Assembly (NCBI GenBank): GCA_028564925.1
Contig: CM053031.1
Span: forward strand, 94,205,273 to 94,269,272
Origin: Lithobates sylvaticus
Lineage: Eukaryota; Chordata; Amphibia; Anura; Ranidae
Direction of reading: 5' to 3'
DNA length: 64,000 nt
Shown: in pieces, positions 32,853 to 44,188 of the stretch
Layout: each line of letters begins with the position of its first letter
How positions within the stretch are numbered: position 1 is the stretch's first letter
The notes under the pieces: generated by a model
Told to the model about the DNA's origin: nothing
What the model saw: the letters and a program-made list of their open reading frames with translations, nothing else
The model's database searches: none
Program-made: the position numbers and the translations under genes

Positions 32853-34176
32853 GGCTAAGGCAGGGCTTGACAAATTTGCTTGGAAACTAGGAGCCAGCTA
32901 AAAAAGTTAGGATCGAGTTTTTTTTTTAACTTCTTGAGATCCGCGCTGTAGCCGTCGTTCTGCTTTGCCGGGACTACGTCCTATGACGTCATCCCGTGTA
33001 CGAGCGGCCTGCGTGCCCCCTGAAGGGCGCGTGCTCTGTGATCAGCGAGTCTATGAGACTCGCTGGATCACCGATCCTAGTTAGGGGTCGATCCCGACCC
33101 CTTACAACGTGATGTCAACACAGCCGGTAATCGGCTATTTTTTTTCCTCGCCCTGACAGCACGAGGAGAAAAAAAAAAGCCGATCACCGGCGGCAGTGAT
33201 CGGGACATCAGTCCCAATCACTGCAAGCTGCCGCCAGCCCCTCAGTGCCCACCTGTGCCCCCTACAAGTGCCACCTAGCAGTAGGCAACAGTGCCACCTA
33301 TCAGTGCCCACAATCAGTGCCTGAGGAACAGTGCTGCACATTAGTGCCACCTACCAGTGCCCAGTGCCATCCATCAGTGCCCATCCGTGCCACCCATCCA
33401 TGTTGTCTTATCTGTGCCTATCAGTGCCACCTTAACTGTGCCTGTCCCCCAGTGCAGCCTCATCAGCGCATATCAATGAAACAGAAAAATTACCTGTTTG
33501 CAAAATTTTATAACAAACTATTAAACCAGATTTTTTTTTTTTCAAAATTTTCCATCTTTTATTGTTTGTTTAGCAAAAAATAAAAACCCCAGCTGTGATT
33601 AACCACCACCAAAGGAAAGGGAAAAAAATGATAACATTTTAATTTGGGTACAGTGTTGTATGACGGCGCAATTGTCATTCAAAGTGCGTCAGCGCCGAAA
33701 AGCTGAAAATTGGTCTGGGCAGGAGGGGGGTTTAAGTGCCCAGTAAGCAAGTGGTTAACGACCGACAATGGTTCATTTTTATATTGAAAAAAATCTATCT
33801 TAAAATTGACACAGAAAGACGACTAGAACCAAAGCATACATACACGTTATAATATATATGTGTGTGTGTGTGTTTCTAGTCGCCTGTGTAAATTTAAGAT
33901 TGGTTAATTTTTTTACAGCCAGGGCTCCATTAGCCTTGCTGGATGTCATACCAACGGCCACCACTAGATGGCACCAATATCTTAGAAGGAAGTATAGGCT
34001 TGCAGAAGGACGCCGGCCGGCGATTACCAGCCGGCGTGGCCCGACGCAATCGCGTGCCGGGGGGGGGGGGGGGGGTCCGCACAGAGATAGGATACCCCAG
34101 ATGTGCTGCCCCAGGTCACTAATTCTAGTCGCCAATGCGACCTGGCGCCCGGGGATTGTTGAGCCCTGGGCTAAGG
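32853..34176. mobile_element. hAT-type element with 8-bp target duplication, inside the DIRS fossil
   Basis: GGCTAAGG occurs exactly at 32853-32860 and 34169-34176. The element between (32861-34168) starts CAGGGCTTGACAAAT and ends ATTGTTGAGCCCTG, its inverse with two differences. It carries no transposase. It contains the TTAA element at 32926-33758, a (TG)n run at about 33858 and a poly(G) run at about 34059. Confidence 0.85.
32926..33758 (+). mobile_element. TTAA-flanked DNA element, copy C, nested in the hAT element
   Basis: The left end is TTAACTTCTTGAGATCC and the right end is CAGTAAGCAAGTGGTTAA. Short CAGTGCCACC/CAGTGCCCA repeats (33240-33450) form a small minisatellite inside it, as in copies B and G. 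The right part keeps the conserved blocks (ACCACCAAAGGAAAG, TGACGGCGCAATTGTCATTC). Confidence 0.75.
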
Positions 34177-36887
34177 CCTCTGCTAGGACTTTCGTGAAGA
34201 TTCTCGGGGAAGATGATAGGCCGAAAGGAAGCGCCTGGAACTGGAAATGCAGAACTTCTGCACCTATCCTTACCACCAGCCTTAGGAACTTCTGAAATTC
34301 CTGATGTATAGGGATGTGCAAGTACGCATTCCTGAGATCTACCGTGGCCATGTAACATCCCGGGAAGAGGAGACTGGTCACCGTAAAAATTGATTCCATC
34401 CTGAATCGCTTGTACTTTACAAACTGATTTAGGGGCCGGAGATTCAGAATCAGTCTGAATTTCCCCGAAGTTTTTCTCACAACAAACACGTGGGAGTAAA
34501 CCCCCTGACCCTACTCTCTTGGGTACCCGTATAAAGGACCTTCTGGTCTACTAGGTCCCCTAATAATAGGCCCAGAGCCCTCGCTTTCTCCCGGTCTCTG
34601 GGCAAATGGGTAATTTGAAAATTTGATGGGGGAACTGAACTCCAATCTGTACCCATTCTTTAGGATGTCCAAATGAACGGACTTGGACTTTACTCACTGT
34701 GGGAGAAATTCCCCCAGTCTTCCTCCCACTGGGACACAGGAGTCACTGTGGCTTTGTGGAGGATTGAGGAGGATTAAATAGGATTCCTCCTCTTCCATGG
34801 CCTTTATGACCCGTCCAGTGTTTTTTGGGGCGGCTATCTTTCTCCTGCTGGCCCTGTTGTCTGGGGCCTCGAAAAAAACGTTTGCCCTCTGTTTTTTTCT
34901 CTCTTTCAGGAAACGGTTTCTTCCTTTCCTAAGTTCTCTCCAATGCCTCTTGAAGGCCTGGCCCAAACAAGTGGTCACCCGAGAAAGGCAAACCACACAG
35001 CTTTAACTTGGAGGCAGAATCACCCTTCCAAGTCTTAAGCCATACCGCCCGCCTTGCTGCATTCACTAATGCAGCTGACCTGGTGGCTAATTTCACAGAC
35101 TCTGCGGATGCGTCCACTAAAAAGCCCACTGCCTTAAAAAGTAAGGGAAAGGATTTCAGGAGCTGCTGTCTGGAAGTGCCCGCTGAAATATGGGGCTGTA
35201 ACTGCGAAAGCCAGCACTCCAGGTTCCTGGCGACACATGTCGCTGCCAGGGCGGGCTTTAACCCGATTGCCAAGGCGTCCCAAGCCCTCTTCAGCAATAC
35301 ATTCCCTCTCCTATCCATGGGATCCCTGAGCAATCCTAAATCATCAAAGGCCAAGTCTGTCTTTTTTGACACTTTAGCCAAAGGTGCGTCCAATTTGGGC
35401 ACCTTATTCTATGGATGCGAAGCATTCGCCTCAAACAGGAACCTCCACTTGAGGCTACCAGAGAAGAAGGGTCTCTTCTCTGGCTGTTTCCATTCCCGCA
35501 GAATCAACTCGATCGGGTAATTGTGTATGGAAAAGACCCTGGCTTTCTGAGACCCCGACCCTGGTACATCAGGTCGTGTTTTGACAGTTGGACCTGCTTC
35601 TCCCGAATCTCTAATGTGTCGTAAATAGCTTTGAGCAGATCCCCCACATCCTCTAGAGATAACCTGTATCTCGACCCTCTGGTAGAATCTACTTCTGAGT
35701 CTAATGCTGAATCTATTAGGGAGGAGGTTTGTGATCTAGACCCCCTTTCCCTCTCTCCCTCGCCCTCCTGGCTGGGTTCGGATAGGGAGGGGAGACTAGC
35801 TGCGCTTTGCATACTACAAGTGGGGCCCATCCTGTCCATCATACCTTTGAATGATTGAAAGGTAGATCCAAGCTCATCCTTAACTGACGACAACATTTTA
35901 TGGCAGGCTGCCACCGAGTCGTCTTTAACAAGGCTACTGACACAGTCAGGGCATAAGGGCTTCTCCCAACTGGGTGCCAACTTAGTTCCACACACGGCAC
36001 ACTTCTTCCTAGGGATCTGAGTCCTGTCCTGGGTTTTAACCTAAAAGCTAGAAAGAGACAAAGGACAAGTTTCCATTAGGAAAGGATTCCCTGACCCACA
36101 ACCACCACTGTGCCTGGGTCAGCCCAGGAAGTGCCTACCCATCACCAAGGATCCCTACCCAGGGAGGGAAGATTTGGGGTCTCTAGTACCCTACCACCCC
36201 CCAGCGTAAGCATGGTCTACCCTCACCACCTTACCTGGGAGGTGCCGGAGCCCACAGACCCGGAGTCCGTTGCTTGAACTGCAGTCTCCATTCCTGGTGT
36301 CTTGCGCAGCCTGTCTGAGCAGTCACACCGCTCCGGGTGCCTGTATTCTTCCCCACTGCGCCTCCAGAGACCGGACTGTGTCTCATGGTGCCCCCTAATG
36401 ACGCCGTTTCGCCGGAAGTACTCGTCACTTCCGCCCGCTGGAACGTACAAGCCCTGCCCCCTCGCGTCTGCCGGTCACACACAGCATGTGGAACACCACA
36501 GCGCCGGAGCCTCAGCACGGCCGGTCGAGTGCCACTCACCCGCCGGCCGAATACAGGTACCGCTGAGGGGGGACACAGGTGGGAATCACCAGGGGTCCAG
36601 CTCCACTGAGCTAACAGCAGTGGGGAGGAGAAACATCCTACTCTTCGCCAGCAGGATAGAGGGATGCCTAGGCAGGAGGAGACCAACGCCAGGCGCTCTT
36701 CCCAGGACAGTCCTGAGACATGGAGCTCCCTTGGTTCCTAAAAACTTGCGCTTTCCCGTCCGGCAGGAAACACCAAACTGAAGAGGGAGGCCTGGAGGAC
36801 CACCTTTTAAATATATGGTGTACACGTGTTTCCTGTCCCGGAGGGAGGAGCCCTATGTCTCAGAGGCTGTCCTAGAAGACGAAAGGA

Positions 36888-38757
36888 GAAAAACACTTTG
36901 GGATAGATGGGAGGAGGACCACTTGGGGATAGATGGGAGGAGGGGAGGGAACACTTTGGGGGTAGATGGGAGGCACACTTTGCGGTAGATGGGAGGAGGG
37001 GGGGACACTTTGGGGTAGATGGGAGGAGGGGAGGGAACACTTTGGGGTAGATGGGAGGGAACACTTTGGGGTAGATGGGAGGGAACACTTTGGGGTAGAT
37101 GGGAGGGAACACTTTGGGGTAGATGGGAGGAGGGGAGGGAACACTTTGGGGTAGATGGGAGGAAACACTTTGGGGTAGATGGGAGGAGGGGAGGGAACAC
37201 TTTGGGGTAGATGGGAGGAGGGGAGGGAACACTTTGGGGTAGATGGGAGGAGGGGAGGGAACACTTTGGGGTAGATGGGAGGAGGGGAGGGAACACTTTG
37301 GGGTAGATGGGAGGAGGGGAGGGAACACTTTGGGGTAGATGGGAGGCACACTTTGCGGTAGATGGGAGGAGGGGGGGACACTTTGGGGTAGATGGGAGGA
37401 GGGGAGGGAGCACTTTGGGGTAGATGGGAGGCACACTTTGCGGTAGATGGGAGGAGGGGGGGACACTTAGGGGGTAGATGGGAGGCACACTTTGCGGTAG
37501 ATGGGAGGAGGGGGGGACACTTAGGGGGTAGATGGGAGGCACACTTTGCGGTAGATGGGAGGAGGGGGGGACACTTAGGGGGTAGATGGGAGGCACACTT
37601 TGCGGTAGATGGGAGGAGGGGGGGGGGGGGTGGGGTAGATGGGAGGGAACACTGTGGGGTAGATGGGAGGGAACACTGTGGGGTAGATGGGAGGAGGAGG
37701 GGGGGGAACACTTTGGGGTAGATGGGAGGAGGAGGGGGGGGGGGGGGCAACACTTTGGGATAGATGGGAGGAGGAGGGGGGGAACACTTTGGGTAGATGG
37801 GAGGAGGAGGGGGGGGAACACTTTGGGGTAGATGGGAGGAGGAGGGGGGGGGGGAACACTTTGGGATAGATGGGAGGAGGAGGGGGGGGGGGGGGAACAC
37901 TTTGGGGTAGATGGGAGGAGGAGGGGGGGGGGACACTTTGGGGTAGATGGGAGGAGGAGGGGGGGGGGGGAACACTTTGGGGTAGATGGGAGGAGGAGGG
38001 GGGGGAACACTTTGGGGTAGATGGGAGGAGGAGGGGGGGGAACACTTTGGGGTAGATGGGAGGAGGAGGGGGGGGGGAACACTTTGGGGTAGATGGGAGG
38101 AGGAGGGGGGGGGAACACTTTGGGGTAGATGGGAGGAGGAGGGGGGGGGGAACACTTTGGGGTAGATGGGAGGAGGAGGGGGGGAACACTTTGGGGTAGA
38201 TGGGAGGAGGAGGGGGGGGGGGGGAACACTTTGGGGTAGATGGGAGGAGGAGGGGGGGGACACTTTGGGGTAGATGGGAGGAGGAGGAGGGGGGGAACAC
38301 TTTGGGGTAGATGGGAGGAGGAGGAGGGGGGGGGGAACACTTTGGGGTAGATGGGAGGAGGAGGGGGGGGGGGAACACTTTGGGGTAGATGGGAGGAGGA
38401 GGAGGGGGGAACACTTTGGGGTAGATGGGAGGAGGAGGAGGGGGGAACACTTTGGGGTAGATGGGAGGAGGAGGGGGGGAAAACTTTGGGGTAGATGGGA
38501 GGAGGAGGGGGGGGAACACTTTGGGGTAGATGGGAGGAGGAGGGGGGGGGGAACACTTTGGGGTAGATGGGAGGAGGAGGGGGGGGGGGAACACTTTGGG
38601 GTAGATGGGAGGAGGGGGGGGGGGAACACTTTGGGGTAGATGGGAGGAGGAGGGGGGGGGAACACTTTGGGGTAGATGGGAGGAGGAGGGGGGGGGGAAC
38701 ACTTTGGGGTAGATGGGAGGAGGAGGGGGGAACACTTTGGGGTAGATGGGAGGGAAT
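36888..38757. repeat. G-rich minisatellite, main array
   Basis: About 45-50 units of AACACTTTGGGGTAGATGGG, each followed by AGGAGG or AGGAGGAGG and a variable run of G, 30-45 bp per unit. A second-order pattern is present: in 37340-37610 a longer unit with GCACACTTTGCGGTAG alternates. One strand is extremely G-rich with repeated G runs, so quadruplex formation is likely. Long Pro/Ser reading frames on the other strand are artefacts of the repeat. Confidence 0.95.
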
Positions 38758-38955
38758 GTGCTGCTTTCTTACAAAACTTACAACAGTAATCACTTACAGC
38801 CCTTTAGATTTCATCGTAATCAGGACTAAAGCACCGAATTACCAGCCAGAGCACGGAAGGCCCATCCATCTCCCTCAATCACCTCAGAGGAGGGAGGGGT
38901 CACACAGTCCTCGCTTCCCACTAAACTTATCACCACCATAACAGTGAGGACAATG
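38758..38955. other. Unique sequence between minisatellite and candidate promoter
   Basis: No gene recognised. It could contain the intron start of a minus-strand transcript from the promoter at 39.0-39.2 kb. Confidence 0.3.
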
Positions 38956-39270
38956 TCACATTCTACATACATCCTCAGGCGCCGTCGTGACACATCTTAT
39001 AAACGGTACCGTGACTTTACCTCCTCCAATGACGCTGCTGCTCTCCCGCACTTTCCACACGCTGAGAAGCAATGGCGGCCAACGCGCACACGAAACAAAT
39101 GGACTTATCAGTAAGCCCGCCCAGGAGAAACAAGAAACGTCTCCACCAATCAGCGCCCAGGTACGAGCTGGCTTCTGAATGGAACATTCTTCTATTGGCG
39201 GGAGGGCGGAGTTGCAGAGGTTTCTGTACGCGCTGTGGTTGGCTACCTTCTGTAAAGTTAAAATAAAGTA
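38956..39270. promoter_or_regulatory. Candidate bidirectional CCAAT-box promoter
   Basis: Three NF-Y-type CCAAT boxes lie at 39026-39030 (plus), 39146-39150 (plus) and 39194-39198 (as ATTGG). The stretch is GC-rich and free of recognisable repeats. An ATGGCGGCC (YY1-like, also a start codon) lies at 39072. A splice donor lies on each strand: CA|GTAAGC at 39111 on plus, and GGAG|GTAAAG at 39020 on minus. TATA is absent. This layout is typical of housekeeping or divergent promoters. No downstream exons were found in the window. Confidence 0.5.
39072..39110 (+). CDS. Possible first coding exon, 13 codons
   Basis: ATG in good context (AGCAATGG) opens MAANAHTKQMDLS and meets a GTAAGC donor exactly at a codon boundary (39110/39111). 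It lies 42 bases after a CCAAT box, within a GC-rich segment. The rest of the protein is not in view and the family cannot be named from 13 residues. The alternative is that the real transcript runs on the minus strand and this ATG is chance. Confidence 0.35.
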
Positions 39271-39719
39271 TGTGCGGGGTATGAGGCGAAAGTAGCTCAG
39301 CAAACATAAAACTAGAGCAGTGGGGATATTAGTGTGGAAAATAACGTGTAAACATGCCCCTTAATGAATGGTTCATGATATGAATGTCTCACAGTGACTC
39401 CTGGACAAGTTTTCATCCTAAGCTGCTACTTTTGGGCCTCACACACATTAGGCTCCTGTGAACGCCTTACAGGACAAAAGCAGCGTTAGCCATTCATGCA
39501 CATCAAGTTTTTTGGGGTTTATTTATTTTATTTGCCAGAATATCAATTTATTCTGGTCATTTAATTGAACAAGCGCTAAACGTGACTAGCTTTTAGGCAC
39601 GTTGTGCAATTTTTCTGCCCAAACGATTCCATGCTGAATGAGATTTTGGTGCATTCAGATTTTTGCCCCTAAACACTCCTACCTCTAAACTCCTTGTGCA
39701 TGGTCGCATGAGCTAACAT

Positions 39720-40154
39720 TTAGGCCTCTTTCACACTGGGGCGGTTTTCAGGTGGTACAGCGCTAAAAATAGCGCCTGTACACCGCCTGAAAAAAAACGG
39801 CCTGATTCACTCCAGTGTGAAAGCCGGCGGGCTTTCACACTGGAGCGGTGCGCTAGCAGGACGGCAAAAAAAGTCCTGCTAGCAGCATCTTTGGAGCGGG
39901 ATAGGAGCGGTGTGTTCACCGCTCCTATACTGCTCCTTCCCATTGATTTGAATGGGACACCGCGGCAATACCGCCGCAAAGCGCCGTTACGGCGGCGCTC
40001 TGCGGGGGATTTTAACCCTTTTTCGCCGCTCGCGGGGGGTAAAACCGCACCGCGAGCGACCGAATCCCGCGGGCAAATAGACGGTAAAGCAGCGCTAAAT
40101 ATAGCGCTGCTTTACCGTCACCGCGACTCCCGCCCCAGTATGAAAGGGGCCTTA
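39720..40154. mobile_element. Harbinger-like MITE with TTA target duplication
   Basis: The element 39723-40151 starts GGCCTCTTTCACACTGGGGC and ends CAGTATGAAAGGGGCC, flanked by TTA on each side. It is nearly colinear with the copy at 26236-26663. The 39271-39719 stretch before it shows nothing recognisable. Confidence 0.8.
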
Positions 40155-40235
40155 GGGGCAAAAAAAAAGTCAAACACCTTGTAAAATGGGCATTTGACAG
40201 CTGCAGTGTGCAGCAAAAACGTATTTTTCTTCCTT

Positions 40236-40310
40236 TATTATTATTATACACGATTCATATAGCGCCAACAGTTTACGCAGCACTTTACAATGTAGAGGGG
40301 GGACAGCACA
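40236..40310 (-). mobile_element. Fragment of the tRNA-derived SINE (tail part)
   Basis: On the plus strand, TTATTATTATACACGATTCA and ATAGCGCCAACAGTTTACGC, then AGCACTTTACAA, match the tail and lower body of the SINE at 8445-8816 in the same orientation. The head is missing. Confidence 0.6.
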
Positions 40311-40957
40311 ATTACAGTAAAGTACTTGCTTCAGAGCATGCGTCATTTTTGGTCTGTTGCCATAGTCTACAGGCGAGCGGTTTTCCCAATAGGAATTGAT
40401 TCCCTCAGAATAATTTAAAACATGTTCTATTTCTATGTCCGTCAGAATTTTCGAAAAAAAAGTCTGATGAGGCACACACACGAACGGAATATACGATGAA
40501 AAGATTCCATCTGACTTTTTCTATCGGACATTCCACTCGTTTGTACGCAGCATTAGGGATAGAACAGAAAGGTTCAGTACCCCAGTCATGTTTTTATTGT
40601 AATCTGGGGTCCAATAAAGAGATTTCCCCTCACTTCCTGTCCTGCTGATAGTGCTTTATCAAACAGGAAGTCAGGTAATGACTCCCCGCAATGACAAATA
40701 AAAAGGCTTTAGTGGAATAGGGGAAATAAAGAGCCCCTGTCAGATTTATGTAGTAAAGAAATGTCCTCTGCTGGTCGCAATGTTGGTGTAGGGTAGGCTG
40801 GTAAAAGCAGTCAGGTTGCTGACAGGCACAGGGAATAATTAACCTGTCTGGCATTGTGAGTGCCAATGTGTGACTGACAGGCTCAGATAGATAACTGACA
40901 GGACTGACTGGAAAGAGAGAGTCTGTTACAGGGGGGATTTCTTCAGATCCTGACATG
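40311..40957. other. Old repeat remnants, no gene
   Basis: GTCCAATAAAGAGATTTCCC, ACTTCCTGTCC and, further on, their near-inverse (GGGGAAATAAAGAGCCCC and AACAGGAAGTCAGG) suggest a small foldback repeat at about 40600-40745. Nothing else is clear. Confidence 0.35.
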
Positions 40958-41330
40958 AAGTACAGGTGAATGGCTCCTGGCAGCATGCAAGCTTAGTTCT
41001 GGCGCTAACAGGAAGGTCTTGGCCAGGCAGCAGGAGAACGACCAGACGCACTTCGACCACAATCGAGCCTCTCCGCTGTACTAATCAGCTCCTCAGACTC
41101 TCTACTTCCAGTGCTTGCAGCTCTGTCAGCTCTCTCCCTGAGCCGGTCAGTCCAAGTCATAGCTGATGAATAAGTACTTATTATAGTGTGAAACGCGTCA
41201 ACATTTTATCCTGTATCACTTTGCTCTGGGTTGTGTTATGTGATCCCAATTTGCAATAAAAAGCACAAGAAAATATATTTTCTCCGGAGTGTGGCTGTCC
41301 AGAGTTTCTTCGTTTGTTCTCAAGGACAGC
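40958..41330 (+). mobile_element. Possible Penelope-like 3' fragment with hammerhead-like motif
   Basis: At 41163-41194 the sequence holds CTGATGA, then about 20 bases, then GAAACGCGTC. These are both hammerhead core boxes and the C-GC-G minimal stem III with GTC seen in Penelope-type hammerheads. The region between the boxes includes AATAAGTACTTATT, a palindrome, rather than a clean stem II next to GAAAC, so the fold is imperfect. AATAAAAAGCACAAG follows at about 41258. No coding part is present. Confidence 0.35.
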
Positions 41331-41396
41331 CATAGGACCAGATTTAGCCCAAGGGCCGTAAAATGCCCAGGTCAGCTCTAAACATAACAAGCATTT

Positions 41397-41575
41397 AAAG
41401 TAGTTGTAGAGGCTGTCAATCACAGCCAGCTAAGCAGGGCTGAGCGGCGCTTTCTGTGCCTTATGGACGCAGGGAGCCGGCTCAGGAGCGAGCAGCACGA
41501 GCGCCCCCACATTATAGGCTTACCTGTAGGTAAAAGTTAAAAATTTGACTATACAACCACTTTAACCTGTAGCTG
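41397..41575. mobile_element. Short TTAAAGTAG-ended MITE
   Basis: It starts TTTAAAGTAGTTGTAGAGG and ends ACTATACAACCACTTTAA. Its last TTAA is the left target of TTAA element D, so D inserted into the terminus of this MITE. Confidence 0.6.
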
Positions 41576-42545
41576 ACCGCCCACTGTCAAATGACGGCGG
41601 GACGGTGCAGCTCTTGAGGCGGGCCGCCGTCATATGACGGCGCTCGCTTTTTGGCCACTAGGGGCCGCGCGCCCGCCTCGTAGCTGGGGAGCCGATGCGC
41701 GTGCCTGGTGGCCGCGATGTCCGCCAGGCACCCGCGATTGCCCGGTAATTGAGCAGGACGTGGATCTGTGTGTGTAAACACACAGATCCACGTCCTGTCA
41801 GAAGAGAGGAGACCGATGGTGTGTCCCTTGTACATAGGGACACCGATCGGTCCCCTCCCCCAGTCAGTCCCCTCCCCCCACAGTTAGAATCACTCATATA
41901 GGGAACATATTAACCCCTGCAGTGCCCCCTAGTGTTAACCCCTTCCCTGCCAGTCACATTTATACAGTAATCAATGCATTTTTATAGCACGGATCGCTGT
42001 ATAAATGTGAATGGTCCCAAAAATGTGTCAAAAGTGTCCGATATGTCCGCCGCAATGTCGCAGTCATGATAAAAATCGCAAATCGCCGCCATTACTAGTA
42101 AAAAAAAAATAATAATAAAAATGCTATAAATCTATCCCCTATATTGTAGACGCTATAACTTTTGCGCAAACCAATCAATAGACGCTTATTGCGATTTTTT
42201 TTTACCAAAAATATTTAGAAGAATACGTATCGGCCTAAACTGAGGAAAAAATTAGTTTTAAAAAAAAAATAAAAATTGGATATTTATTATAATAAAAAGT
42301 AAAAAATATTGCGTTTTTTCAAACTTGTCCCTATTAATTTGTTTATAGCGCAAGAAATAAAAACCTCAGAGGTGATCAAATACCACCAAAATAAAGCTCT
42401 ATTTGTGGGGAAAAAATGATAAAAATTTTATTTGGGTACATCCTTACATGACCGTGCAATTGTCATTCAAAATGCGACAGCGCTGAAAGCTGAAAAATGG
42501 GTTGGTCAGGAAGGGGGTGTTCGTACCTGGTAGGCAAGTGGTTAA
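41572..42545 (+). mobile_element. TTAA-flanked DNA element, copy D
   Basis: The left end is TTAACCTGTAGCTGACCGCC and the right end is GGTAGGCAAGTGGTTAA. It is colinear with copy A (5173-6165) through most blocks, including an 8-mer dyad around ACACAGATCCACGTCC. Non-coding. Confidence 0.8.
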
Positions 42546-42784
42546 AGTACCATTAAACATAAATTATACTGGGAGTGCTAGCTTTCACTTTAACCCTTTC
42601 ACTGTCAGGGCCATTTTTTGCACACATTTACGATTAGGTAAAAATCCCCAAACGTTATATATTTTCTGAAAGCAGAGACCCTAGAGAAGAAAATGGTTGT
42701 GGTTCCAAAAATTTTTGTCACATGATATTAATACAACAGTTTATCAAGCAAGAATTTTCAGATAAGAATACACTTATGTTAATT

Positions 42785-43695
42785 TAGAGCACATAAAAAG
42801 ACCTAAAAGACCCCCGATCCCTCCTTTGCACTTCAAAGTATTCAGATCGCCATTTTCGGCGATTCTGAATACTGTAAATTTTTTTAAAACTGGCGCCATT
42901 GGCAGCTGAGTAAACAGGAAGTGACGTTGTGATGTCGCTTCCGTGTTTATAATCAGGAGACTGTAACAAAGCCGTTTCCAGCTTCGTGCCAGTCCGTCCC
43001 TAGCCGCCGGAAGTGGCGGACCAAGGATCGAGTTTCCCGGTAGGACTGGAGGCCCATTCAGAGCGGCGGGAGGCGGCGGGAGGGGGGGCTTTTAGCCGCA
43101 TCGGTGGTTATCCCTGGAAAGCAAATCGCCTGCTCTAAACAACAGTACCGGGTTGATGCCTGCAGCTGCGGGCATCATCCCGGTATAATTGGAGCTCCAG
43201 GAGCAGAGCCGATTTGCCCCTTGGGGGCCCCCCCACAGCGGCATGGCCCTACGTAGCTTGCGTAGTGAGCATATAGGGCGGCCTATAGGCTCACTACGCA
43301 AGCGTATAGGGCTCTGCTCCCGGAGCTCCAATTATACTGGGATGATGACCGCAGCTGCAGGCATCATCCCGGTACCGTTGTTTAGAGTGCTCGGCTGTTA
43401 TCCCGGAGGAGCGGGAGGGAACGCCCCCCCCCATGCCTCCAGCTGCTCTGGATGGGCCTCCCGTCCTACCGGGAAACCCGATCCTTGGTCCGCCACTTCC
43501 GGCGGCTAGGGACAGACTGGCATGTTCCAGTCTCCTGATTGTAAACACGGAAGCGACGTCACTTCTTGTTTACTCGGCTGCCAATGGCGCCGGATTTAAA
43601 AAAATATACAGTATTCAGAATTGCCGAAAACGCAGATCTGAATACTTTGAAGTGCAAAGGAGGGATCGGGGGGTCAGACTCCCGATCCCTCTATA
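42785..43695. repeat. Long imperfect palindrome, about 0.9 kb
   Basis: The left arm (GATCCCTCCTTTGCACTTCA, ACTGGCGCCATTGGCAGC, GGAAGCGACATC inverse) is matched in reverse on the right (AAGTGCAAAGGAGGGATCGG, GCCAATGGCGCC, AACACGGAAGCGACGTC). The arms meet near 43250, around TGCGTAGTGAGCATATAGG and CCTATAGGCTCACTACGC. Scattered mismatches are present. Confidence 0.85.
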
Positions 43696-44188
43696 AAGAG
43701 TACCTGTCACTACCTATTACTGTCACAAAGGAGGTTTACATTCCTTGTGACAGCAATAAAAGTGATCAACTTTTTTTTTTTTAAACACAATTTAATTATA
43801 TAAAAATAAATAAGATTTTTTTATAAAAAAAATTTTAAAGCCCCCCTGTCCCCGCAAGCTCACGCAGCAAAGAAAACGCAAACGGAAGTCGCGACCGCAT
43901 ATGTAAACAGTGTTCAAATCACACATGTGAGATATCGTCGCAATCGTCAGAGCAAGAGCAATAATTCTAGCACTAGACCTCCTCTGTACCTCTAACCTGG
44001 TAACCGTAAAAAAAATATTTAAGCACCGCCTATGGAGATTTTTAGGTACCGTAGTTTGTCGCCATTCCAAGAGTGCGTGCAATTATAAAGTGTGACATCT
44101 TTCACATTATACAAAAAAATTGGGCTCACTTTACTGTTCATGTTTTTTTAAAACTCATGAAAGTGTCCCTTTTTCCAAAAAGTTGTGT

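Larger units (their letters stand above)
30228..36887 (-). mobile_element. DIRS-type tyrosine-recombinase retrotransposon (fossil, all parts present)
   Basis: Inverted terminal repeats: AGGCTGTCC, ACATAGGGCTCCTCCC and CACGTGTACACCATAT at 30260-30375 are inverted at 36770-36880. Read on the minus strand, the parts are as follows. A gag-like region lies at about 34.9-36.0 kb, with a C-x2-C type start (CGTKL...CPDC) and the AVWLKTWKGD/LCGLPFSGDHLFG block. RT lies at about 34.5-32.4 kb (LNLRPLNQFV, TVDLRNAYLHIPI, ALPFGLSSSPRIFTK, YLDDLLF). RNase H plus methyltransferase-like region lies at about 32.2-31.6 kb (VRTDNVAAVAYVNKQGG, DVDLFASEAN). The tyrosine recombinase lies at about 31.6-30.6 kb, with ITSARRVSDLQAL, HSTRAVSVSWA and FAKHYRLDL fitting its R, H-x2-R and Y positions. 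It carries a handful of breaks plus a hAT insertion inside RT. It inserted into a minisatellite. Confidence 0.88.

Noticed and set aside
34797-35858. Plus-strand frames of up to 170 codons
   Set aside because: They are antisense to the gag-like part of the DIRS fossil and show no family motifs.
36853-38793. Very long Pro/Ser-rich reading frames (up to 646 codons) on the minus strand
   Set aside because: They are translations of a minisatellite with units free of stops in several frames. All three frames are open in places, and composition follows the repeat.
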